Below are positions 1-6,296 of a stretch of 12,916 nt of DNA, one piece after another. The number at the start of each line of letters is the position of its first letter. The stretch's first letter is position 1. Below the pieces are notes generated by a model. It had not been told where the DNA came from. It saw nothing but the letters and a program-made list of their open reading frames with translations, and searched no databases. The translations under genes and the position numbers were made by a program. Source of the stretch: UBA6120 sp964639215 (lineage in GTDB: Bacteria; Bacillota_I; Bacilli_A; RFN20; CAG-826); assembly GCA_964639215.1 (NCBI GenBank), contig CAZXCV010000023.1, forward strand, positions 1 to 12,916, written 5' to 3'.

Positions 1-24
1 CCAACTTGAAATTGATTAAGTACC

Positions 25-53
25 TTAACGGTTAAATATATCTTTGCTAATAT
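25..53 (+). promoter_or_regulatory. possible promoter of the transaldolase gene
   Basis: A -35-like TTAACG (25-30) and a -10-like TAATAT (48-53) are separated by 17 bases, in AT-rich DNA about 40 bases before the start codon. Each hexamer matches the sigma-A consensus at about four of six positions. A small palindrome, TTAAC-G-GTTAA (25-35), overlaps the -35 and could be an operator, but it is short enough to be chance. Confidence 0.3.
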
Positions 54-90
54 ATATGTAATAAGTTTCTACTATTCCTAGGAGAAAAAC

Positions 91-741
91 ATGAAAATTT
101 TTATTGATACTGCAAACGTTGATCACATTCGCGAGGTAGCTGCTTGGGGTATTCTTAAAGGAGTTACGACTAATCCTTCACTAATTGCAAAAGAAGGACG
201 ACGCTTTGAAGATGTCATCAAAGAGATTACTTCGCTTGTCGATGGTCCGATAAGTGGTGAAGTCAATTCGCTTGAGGCAAGTGCGATGATAGAAGAAGGC
301 AAAGTCATTGCTAAAATCCATCCCAATATGATTGTAAAAATCCCGATGAATGTTGAAGGTTTGAAGGCTGTAAAAGCACTGACTGAACTCGGGATTAAAA
401 CAAATGTGACGCTTGTGTTTAGTGTTGCGCAAGCCTTGATGGCGGCCACTGTTGGAGCGACGTATGTGAGCCCGTTTGTTGGTCGGCTTGATGATATCGG
501 CGATGATGGCATTGATCTTATTCGTCAAATTCGTGAAGTATTCGATATATATGGCTTCAAAACGGAAATTATCAGTGCCAGTATCCGCCACCCGCTTCAT
601 CTTCGTGACTCGGCTTTGGCAGGAGCACATATTGCCACCGTACCTTATGCTGTCTTAAAACAAGCCATTCAGCACCCCTTAACAGATAAGGGTATCGCGG
701 CATTTGTCGCTGATTACGAGAAATCGAAGCAAAATTTATAG
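91..741 (+). CDS. tal: transaldolase, short TalC-type
   Basis: Cytosolic transaldolase of the non-oxidative pentose phosphate pathway. It moves a dihydroxyacetone unit between sedoheptulose-7-phosphate/glyceraldehyde-3-phosphate and erythrose-4-phosphate/fructose-6-phosphate. The 216-residue length is that of the small TalC/FSA subfamily. Visible motifs are FIDTAN (4-9), TTNPSL (26-31), the Schiff-base lysine K83 in IVKIP, and SPFVGR (127-132). Family knowledge separates true transaldolases (Glu in the N-terminal part, Phe in the SPFVGR motif) from fructose-6-phosphate aldolases (Gln and Tyr). Here E57 and F129 are present, so transaldolase is favoured. The start is set by AGGAG (80-84), six bases before the ATG. 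The gene has its own terminator at 765-796, so it is probably monocistronic unless transcription enters from outside the window. Confidence 0.93.
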   Translation: MKIFIDTANVDHIREVAAWGILKGVTTNPSLIAKEGRRFEDVIKEITSLVDGPISGEVNSLEASAMIEEGKVIAKIHPNMIVKIPMNVEGLKAVKALTELGIKTNVTLVFSVAQALMAATVGATYVSPFVGRLDDIGDDGIDLIRQIREVFDIYGFKTEIISASIRHPLHLRDSALAGAHIATVPYAVLKQAIQHPLTDKGIAAFVADYEKSKQNL

Positions 742-764
742 CGAATAACGTACGAATACTATTG

Positions 765-796
765 GCAGTCCTGTTATAAAACGCGACTGCTTTTTT
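765..796 (+). terminator. rho-independent terminator after the transaldolase gene
   Basis: Arms GCAGTC (765-770) and GACTGC (785-790) are followed directly by six T (791-796). It lies 24 bases after the stop codon. The 14-base loop is larger than usual. Confidence 0.75.
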
Positions 797-1022
797 GTTG
801 TAGAGAGTTCGCAAGATGATGTAACAATATCTACCAGCATCTTAACATTGAGACGAGATTGTGAATTAATTACTTTTATAAACGACAAGCGTAATCTAGA
901 TCAGGAAAAGATTTTTATCGAAGATCATTAAAAAATGTTTATCACCAGCAACAAAAAAGGTTATTTCTTAAGTTGCAATAGTTTTAGAAAATTATTTTAT
1001 CCCGAAAACTAACTATATTAGA
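797..1022. other. AT-rich intergenic DNA without a recognisable gene
   Basis: Between the transaldolase terminator and the -10 box of the next gene I find no ORF with a ribosome binding site, no tRNA and no clear repeat. A TTGCAA (973-978) resembles a -35 box, but the sequence 17 bases downstream (TTTATC) is a poor -10. Upstream control elements of the next gene may lie here, but none is recognisable. Confidence 0.5.
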
Positions 1023-1028
1023 TATAAT
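1023..1028 (+). promoter_or_regulatory. perfect -10 box, predicted start of a leaderless transcript
   Basis: TATAAT (1023-1028) lies six bases before an ATG at 1035, so the predicted transcription start falls on or next to that ATG. No good -35 is visible: the hexamer 17 bases upstream is TCCCGA. Any activity would therefore depend on the -10 alone or on an activator. Confidence 0.45.
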
Positions 1029-1034
1029 CACACT

Positions 1035-1061
1035 ATGACAATTTATCAAATTGAACTATGA
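1035..1061 (+). CDS. 8-codon upstream ORF coupled to the secreted nuclease gene
   Basis: ATG at 1035 opens MTIYQIEL and a TGA stop (1059-1061). The stop overlaps the ATG of the next gene as ATGA (1058-1061), the classic arrangement for translational coupling. No Shine-Dalgarno sequence precedes either ATG. The micro-ORF starts at the predicted transcription start, so it could be read as a leaderless message, with terminating ribosomes restarting on the nuclease gene. This is inferred from spacing only. An 8-codon ORF can occur by chance, and direct initiation at 1058 cannot be excluded. Confidence 0.35.
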   Translation: MTIYQIEL

Positions 1062-2974
1062 AGAAATTAATACTCTCCTCAATCATCATTCAGCTATTAC
1101 TACTTTCCGCTTTAATTGGTTTTAACCGTTTCACTGGAGGGCAACCGTCTTTCATTAATCCGGCAGCAACGCAAGTAACTGATTGTGATTTTTACTTTGA
1201 CAGTCAAAATGGATACACGTCACTTTATGATATCAATCAAGATCTTTATTTTGGGTCATCAGTGCCTAGTTACAAAACGTGGGGAACGGTCACCAAGACA
1301 TTCATCGATTCAAGCAGCAACTTTAATTTTTATATTCAAAGCAGTGATGCTAGTCATCGTATCAGTGGCATCCTCATCTATCAAAGCTCGCGCACTGACA
1401 TTATTGAAGGTAATGTGGTCACTGTGAGTGGAACACCAGTCCTTTATAATAATCTTCCTGAGTTTATTAATCCAAGTATCACCATCGACTACGCCACTAA
1501 TAGTTCACCAGTCATAACTTTAGAAACTACGAGCGCCTTCTGGAACAATGGCACAAATCGGTATAGTGATGAATTTATAACTGCCCAAGCGATGGGAGCT
1601 CGGAAATTGAAGATTGTGAACCAAACAATCAACTATCTCAGTGTCGGCAATGCCGAAGTAATGATTGATGGTCTGATTGCCGTCCCATTATATTTTGGTT
1701 ACTTACAAAATACAGTGAGCATTGGCAACAAAATTAATATGCTTTCGGGAACAGCCGTGACAGTCACTGGTTATCTCCATTGCTATATCAATAGTAGCGG
1801 TACGGTCAAGATGCAGCTATTAATCCGTGATGAAGATGATATTACTGGTGATATATCGAGTGACTATGAATTCGTGCTCAATGAATTTAGTGGCTACAAC
1901 ATTGGAAGTTACGCCACTGGTAATTACGGTTCAAGCAATGTGCAATCGATTAGCTTTGAACATTATCGAGCAGTGAGAACCGATTATCAATTGATGACAC
2001 TGTTACCATATGTCAATGGTAGTGGCGATGGGACGATTGCCGGTGCTTTTTATAATACGAGTCCATTTCTTGGCATCAGAAATATTTCAATCAATTACGC
2101 GACGAATCGAACAACTGGCACAAAACCGATGGTAACGTTTGGGGCGACCCCGATTAGTGGTACGACGATTGAACTTGATTTTTCATTAGCGACGATTGAG
2201 ACTTCAATCGATGCATCAAATAGTAATTATTTTAAAGTTGAAACAACGCAGTGTGCACTAACGATTGAAAACATCGTCATTAGTTACACAAATGATGGAA
2301 CCTTGACACCGTATGATTATCTAACCGCTAATACTGAATTAAAGCGGATTAATCCAATCACCTATGATGGTACTTTAGTCAATGGTGTCAGCGTTGAAGT
2401 TCCGATTGCCATTTTAGATAACGGCACCACTTATAGCGTTTTAACTACTAAGCAATATACTTATTACACGTTCGATTATATTGCGAATAACCCAGGACTT
2501 GTCGATCTGGCACGACAAACACATCCTCGCGATGTTGCTGCTTATTACGTCGCATTTAATACTTGGCCAGCGAATTATGTTCCACGAAGCAATTATTACG
2601 AGGCTTATATGCTTTTTGGCGAAGATGCTCGATGCGTATCATCATATACGCGCACCGATGGCTATGTCACTTCGGTTCCTTATGCAACTGATTGGATGGG
2701 AATTCCACTTTATCATGAGCTTGACATTGCTTTAACAACTAATTATTCCTCATCAAATCGGGGAGTTGGACGCGTAGTTTGCTATGAATATGGTTTTGAT
2801 ACTAGTAAAGGAGCAACATCATATGATGAGGCGCCGGTATGTGTTTATACAGATGATCATTATGCGTCTTTTTCTGAATATCTAAATGTTGGGATATATG
2901 GGACGCGGTTTAATGGTGAGATGACTCGAACAAGTTACGTATGGGGTTCAGCAACGACATTAACGACGGTTTGA
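1058..2974 (+). CDS. secreted multidomain protein with OB-fold-like regions and a C-terminal barnase-type RNase domain
   Basis: A 638-residue exported protein. Residues 1-25 (MKKLILSS then a Leu/Ile-rich core) form a signal peptide or signal anchor without a lipobox. Residues about 55-150 (GTVTK, NFYIQ, GILIY, GNVVTVSGT, NNLPE) and about 185-262 (VMIDGLIAV, GTAVTVTGYL, LLIRDEDDI) look like two OB-fold domains of the kind attached to extracellular nucleases. Residues about 270-412 (GIRNISINY ... IENIVISYT) resemble a beta-sandwich repeat. Residues about 481-610 align with barnase (PF00545): WPANYVPRS with barnase LPDNYITKS, YHELDI with WREADI, RGVGR with RNSDR, and TDDHYASF with TTDHYQTF. Barnase E73, R83, R87 and H102 therefore correspond to E554, R568, R572 and H601. 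A roughly 14-residue insertion separates R572 from H601. Expected role: extracellular RNA cleavage for nutrition or antagonism. No Shine-Dalgarno sequence is present. The start is fixed by the signal peptide. No barstar-like inhibitor gene is adjacent. The domain calls are by eye. Confidence 0.75.
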   Translation: MKKLILSSIIIQLLLLSALIGFNRFTGGQPSFINPAATQVTDCDFYFDSQNGYTSLYDINQDLYFGSSVPSYKTWGTVTKTFIDSSSNFNFYIQSSDASHRISGILIYQSSRTDIIEGNVVTVSGTPVLYNNLPEFINPSITIDYATNSSPVITLETTSAFWNNGTNRYSDEFITAQAMGARKLKIVNQTINYLSVGNAEVMIDGLIAVPLYFGYLQNTVSIGNKINMLSGTAVTVTGYLHCYINSSGTVKMQLLIRDEDDITGDISSDYEFVLNEFSGYNIGSYATGNYGSSNVQSISFEHYRAVRTDYQLMTLLPYVNGSGDGTIAGAFYNTSPFLGIRNISINYATNRTTGTKPMVTFGATPISGTTIELDFSLATIETSIDASNSNYFKVETTQCALTIENIVISYTNDGTLTPYDYLTANTELKRINPITYDGTLVNGVSVEVPIAILDNGTTYSVLTTKQYTYYTFDYIANNPGLVDLARQTHPRDVAAYYVAFNTWPANYVPRSNYYEAYMLFGEDARCVSSYTRTDGYVTSVPYATDWMGIPLYHELDIALTTNYSSSNRGVGRVVCYEYGFDTSKGATSYDEAPVCVYTDDHYASFSEYLNVGIYGTRFNGEMTRTSYVWGSATTLTTV

Positions 2975-3940
2975 GATTGGTGTTACTTGATGATATAAAT
3001 CGTGATATTTCATCTTGAGATCAAGAAATTCATCAAGTTGTAATAACACGTGATATAGTTCGGCGCGATTTTCAAATTCATGACGACTGGTTGGCAGTGG
3101 CTCGTTTTTGAAAAATGTTAATAATTGCTGGAGTTCCACTCGTAAATCTTTCGCATGGTTATCATTACCAATGCGACCATCAAATTTCTTTAAGAAGTTA
3201 ATGATAATTTCTTTCTGTGTAATTGGGGCGACATGTTCTAATATTGGGGCGATACGTTCCAGCACGATTAACTGACCTCGTCGCATGCGCACATAATCCT
3301 CACGTTGCGACGTTTGCACGAAATAATGATTTTCAATGTCGATAAATAGTTTATCTTTTACTTGTTTAATCATCATCTTCACATGGGTAAAGTCAACCGG
3401 TTCACCTGAGGCGATATCTTGGATGATTTGGTCAATCGTTTGATCAATCGCGGCAATCGATTGGTTGATTGAAGCGTCTGATCTTGGATTTACAAAGTTA
3501 AAGATAAAAGCGACGATAATACCAATCAATAGGACGTAAATGGCATTGAAGGCAAACATTAAATCTTGTTCAAAGTAGATTTGAGATATTAGAACGAGGG
3601 CAATGACAATGCCGTCTTTAATGCCGAGTAAAAAGCTTATCGGAACGAGAATCGTCACAAAGATAATCAGCACCCAAAAATTGTAGCCGAGTAAAAAGAA
3701 AAGCAAACTCGCAAGTCCGACAGCTAATAGTGAATCAAGTAACCAGACAATCGCCGCCTGGGCTGAGCGGCGCCTTGTCAAATCAAGACCGATGACGGCG
3801 ACGATGCCGGAAGTGTAAGTGTATTCAAGCTGAAACAGTTCCGCAATCAAGATGGCGATGATAAAGCCGATGATCATTTTTAAGGCGATGATCAATCGCG
3901 ATTTAAGACATAAATGTGATTTGAATAATTCTTTGAACAT
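2960..3940 (-). CDS. aromatic acid exporter (ArAE/DUF939) family membrane protein
   Basis: A 326-residue inner-membrane protein. Residues about 15-150 hold roughly six hydrophobic segments, including GFIIAILIAELF, GIVAVIGLDLTRRRSA and LLIGIIVAFIFNFVNPR. Residues about 155-326 are a charged, helical cytoplasmic domain. This two-part layout, with a TRR(R) motif after the second segment and NPR closing the membrane part, is typical of Gram-positive aromatic acid exporter family 1 proteins related to FUSC. They are predicted exporters and the substrate is unknown here. The start is supported by GAGG about 11 bases upstream on the minus strand. The 3' end overlaps the convergent nuclease gene by 15 bases, and the 5' end is divergent from the amidohydrolase gene. 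Nothing in the sequence links it functionally to either neighbour. Confidence 0.8.
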   Translation of the reverse strand: MFKELFKSHLCLKSRLIIALKMIIGFIIAILIAELFQLEYTYTSGIVAVIGLDLTRRRSAQAAIVWLLDSLLAVGLASLLFFLLGYNFWVLIIFVTILVPISFLLGIKDGIVIALVLISQIYFEQDLMFAFNAIYVLLIGIIVAFIFNFVNPRSDASINQSIAAIDQTIDQIIQDIASGEPVDFTHVKMMIKQVKDKLFIDIENHYFVQTSQREDYVRMRRGQLIVLERIAPILEHVAPITQKEIIINFLKKFDGRIGNDNHAKDLRVELQQLLTFFKNEPLPTSRHEFENRAELYHVLLQLDEFLDLKMKYHDLYHQVTPISNRR

Positions 3941-4020
3941 ATTGGATATACCTCGGTGATGAATTCGTATCTATTTACCAATTCATAACGTTGTATGATA
4001 ACATAACGAAGAGGTTTTTT

Positions 4021-5295
4021 ATGAAAATATTATTGAAAAACGCCCGAATCCTAACAATGGTGATAGATGAAGCACTATTTTTTGGTGACATCATCGTCAC
4101 CAATGAGCGGATTTCTTACATCGGCCCATCTATTAATCATGATATCACGTTCGACCGTGTCATTGATGTGAATGGCAATGTCGTGATGCCCGGCTTCAAA
4201 AATGCCCATTCTCATTCTTCGATGACTTTTTTACGAAGTTTTGCCGATGATTTACCACTTAAAGAATGGCTCTATGAAGCGGTGTTCCCACTTGAAGCCA
4301 AATTAACAAAGGAAGACATTTATACCCTTGCCAAAATCTCATTTGCGGAATACTTAACAAGCGGAATCACCGCCTGCTTCGATATGTATTATCATCCTGA
4401 AGCAGTTGCTCAAGCCGCGATTGATGTTGGTTTTAGAACGGTATGTCTTGGAACAGTTAATAGCTTTAAAGAATCCGTTTCACTGATGAAAGAACATTAT
4501 CAACTCATAAACAATATGCATCCACTGGTGTCGTACCGCTTAGGCTTTCACGCTGAATACACAACGAGTGAAACAATCTTAATTGAGCTTGCGAAAGCTG
4601 CTCACGAACTAAAAACCCCGATATTCACGCACATTAGCGAAACAGCGCTCGAGGTGGCCGGTTGTATTGAACGTCATGGATTAACACCACCTCAGTATTT
4701 TGAAAATCTGGGGCTCTTTGATTACGGTGGTGGTGGTTTCCACTGTGTCCATCTTACATCAGAAGATCTCGATTTATTTAAACGACGGGGATTATACGCC
4801 GTTACATGTCCTGGATCAAACACCAAATTAGGTAGTGGGATTGCCCCGATTCAAACGATGCTTGATGAGGGCATTCATCTGGCAATTGGTACCGATGGCC
4901 CAGCCAGTAATAATTGCCTCGATATGTTTAAAGAGATGACGCTGACGTTCGCACTCCAAAAAACGAAACTCGCCGATGCCACTGCTGCGCATCCACTTGA
5001 TGTTTTACATATGGCGACCGTTGGTGGAGCTAATGCCATGGGGTTAACAGATTGCGACGTTCTTGCCAATGGTAAATATGCCGATTTAACGATTATCGAT
5101 TTAGTGCAACCGAACATGCAGCCAATCAATAATATCGTAAAAAACATCGTCTATTCAGGTTCCAAAAGCAACATTAAACTGACAATGATCGCTGGTAAGA
5201 TTGTTTATGAAGATGGTAAATTCTACATTAACGAACCAATTGAAGATATTTATCAAGCCGCGCAAGCGATTACTGATCGATTAAAAGCCGCTTAG
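4021..5295 (+). CDS. mtaD: amidohydrolase, 5-methylthioadenosine/S-adenosylhomocysteine deaminase family
   Basis: A cytosolic metal-dependent deaminase of the amidohydrolase superfamily, 424 residues from this start. Metal-ligand motifs are visible: NAHSH (H63, H65), FHAE (H177), FTHISE (H204) and GTDGPASNN (D292). FPLEAKLT (89-96) carries the conserved glutamate E92 of the MTA/SAH deaminase group, and CPGSNTKLGSG (263-273) is also characteristic. The likely reaction removes ammonia from the adenine of S-adenosylhomocysteine or methylthioadenosine to give the inosyl form, as part of salvage. Related deaminases in this family act on other adenosine or guanine derivatives, so the exact substrate is uncertain. 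The start is ATG 4021 with AAGAGG (4009-4014) six bases upstream. A TTG at 3991 would add ten residues with no binding site and would swallow this ribosome binding site. The last 26 bases overlap the convergent gene. Confidence 0.85.
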   Translation: MKILLKNARILTMVIDEALFFGDIIVTNERISYIGPSINHDITFDRVIDVNGNVVMPGFKNAHSHSSMTFLRSFADDLPLKEWLYEAVFPLEAKLTKEDIYTLAKISFAEYLTSGITACFDMYYHPEAVAQAAIDVGFRTVCLGTVNSFKESVSLMKEHYQLINNMHPLVSYRLGFHAEYTTSETILIELAKAAHELKTPIFTHISETALEVAGCIERHGLTPPQYFENLGLFDYGGGGFHCVHLTSEDLDLFKRRGLYAVTCPGSNTKLGSGIAPIQTMLDEGIHLAIGTDGPASNNCLDMFKEMTLTFALQKTKLADATAAHPLDVLHMATVGGANAMGLTDCDVLANGKYADLTIIDLVQPNMQPINNIVKNIVYSGSKSNIKLTMIAGKIVYEDGKFYINEPIEDIYQAAQAITDRLKAA

Positions 5296-5872
5296 TTAAT
5301 TTGGGTAAATAATAATCAAAAAAAGATTTAGCAAGGTCATTATGAAGTTCACCAATCACTTGGCGACGATAGGCTGCGATTTCGCGGCCTTTTAAATTGA
5401 CGCTTGTATATTGTAGCGGCCTCGTTCCATCAAAGAATGTTTCATCAATGTAAATTTTTCCTCTGATTTCGACTGCCGTGTCATTATAGATGACACAGTT
5501 ATCTTTGATAATTGAATTATCAATGTTTGGTAGCACACCTCGGGGTATCACATACTGGAATGAAGGCACGCGACCATTCCGATATCCGAAGACGGGATTT
5601 GTTTTGGCGCTGAGATGATATTCATCAAGAAATGCTTGATAGCTATCTTTATAAGTCATCGTCAGAGCGTCAAGATGACCGTTGCGTTCAAATTCATATA
5701 CGTAGACGTATTTGTCGTCTTGGTAGTCATTAATGTATGGGCATAAAAAATAGTCCATGGCAAACATACTGTCAGGACAATGGTCACGCATGAAGGCAAT
5801 GATAAACGGCGTCTTTTGCAAATAAAGTGCTCGCAATTGAATTTCATTAACATAGATAAGAGTTACGGACAT
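5270..5872 (-). CDS. uncharacterised protein with a thioredoxin-like CxxS site
   Basis: I do not recognise the family. From the chosen start it has 200 residues, no signal peptide and no membrane helix. The N-terminal part resembles a thioredoxin fold: a hydrophobic strand TPFIIAFMRD is followed by HCPDSMFAMDYFL, where CPDS (C32-S35) sits where thioredoxins carry CxxC, then a helix. The C-terminal half is rich in Tyr, Asp and basic residues and has no motif I know. A CxxS site suggests a monothiol or non-redox member, but this rests on one motif. The ATG at 5872 is preferred because GAGGT (minus strand, 5881-5885) lies seven bases upstream. An in-frame ATG at 5890 would add six residues but has no binding site. 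The gene converges on and overlaps the amidohydrolase gene, so it is transcribed separately. Confidence 0.6.
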   Translation of the reverse strand: MSVTLIYVNEIQLRALYLQKTPFIIAFMRDHCPDSMFAMDYFLCPYINDYQDDKYVYVYEFERNGHLDALTMTYKDSYQAFLDEYHLSAKTNPVFGYRNGRVPSFQYVIPRGVLPNIDNSIIKDNCVIYNDTAVEIRGKIYIDETFFDGTRPLQYTSVNLKGREIAAYRRQVIGELHNDLAKSFFDYYLPKLTKRLLIDQ

Positions 5873-6193
5873 CTCTAGTACCTCGTTCATTATTTTAACA
5901 CTATTAATGACGATAAAAACGCGTGTTTTCTATATAAAAACTCCCGACAGTAAAAAGGTTGCGACAGATTGAAAAAATCATGAAAAAAACTTAAAAAATT
6001 CGCGATTGATTTCACCCCGAGATTCATTGCGTTTTACTAGCGCATTTCACGAGAAACGAATATTCATAAAGTAGCGTCTAAAACATTGAAATATTAGTAT
6101 TAATAACGCATATTGTATGTATGTGTTACACTCACGTATTTTCATAGGAGAAATAGGTAGCGAAAATAAACGATAATTTATTTACCAAATTTA
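5873..6193. other. intergenic region between divergent genes, no gene seen
   Basis: This AT-rich stretch lies between the minus-strand thioredoxin-like gene and the pot operon promoter. It should hold the minus-strand gene's promoter, but I find no convincing pair of boxes. A Shine-Dalgarno-like AGGAG at 6146-6150 has no start codon at a usable distance and opens no ORF. The preceding stretch ending in CATAGGAG resembles the real pot ribosome binding site (TATAGGAGG), so it may be a relic. No tRNA and no known riboswitch core is visible. Confidence 0.5.
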
Positions 6194-6222
6194 TTGCATT
6201 TACATTGATTATTATTTATATT
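6194..6222 (+). promoter_or_regulatory. probable promoter of the potABCD operon
   Basis: -35 TTGCAT (6194-6199), a 17-base spacer, and -10 TATATT (6217-6222). The predicted transcription start is about 6229, which leaves a leader of about 68 bases that begins with the hairpin at 6230-6272. Confidence 0.5.
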
Positions 6223-6229
6223 TTGAGCT

Positions 6230-6272
6230 AGACAAATGGGGATATACCATCGGGTTATCCAAGCGTTTGTCT
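6230..6272 (+). promoter_or_regulatory. hairpin at the 5' end of the pot operon leader
   Basis: AGACAAA (6230-6236) pairs with TTTGTCT (6266-6272), and inside it GGATA (6239-6243) pairs with TATCC (6256-6260). The structure would form at the extreme 5' end of the predicted mRNA and leaves the AGGAGG of potA free. It could protect the 5' end or, with the following TTATTTATTTTTAT, act as a weak attenuator. I cannot match it to a known riboswitch class. Confidence 0.4.
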
Positions 6273-6296
6273 TATTTATTTTTATAGGAGGTCGCT

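Noticed and set aside
91..741. Fructose-6-phosphate aldolase as the function of the first gene
   Set aside because: The subfamily markers E57 and F129 point to transaldolase; the aldolase would carry Gln and Tyr there.
3991..4020. A TTG start for the amidohydrolase
   Set aside because: It lacks a binding site and covers the AAGAGG that serves ATG 4021. Family members begin near MKILLKNARI.
742..4020. A barstar-like inhibitor gene next to the barnase-type nuclease
   Set aside because: Neither flank contains a small acidic ORF with a ribosome binding site. The downstream neighbour is an exporter.
6145..6150. A Shine-Dalgarno-like TAGGAG upstream of the pot operon, suggesting a small gene
   Set aside because: No ATG, GTG or TTG lies at a usable distance and no ORF follows.
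6230..6272. A known riboswitch in the pot leader
   Set aside because: I compared it by eye with preQ1, SAM and guanidine classes and found no conserved core. It is kept only as an unexplained hairpin.
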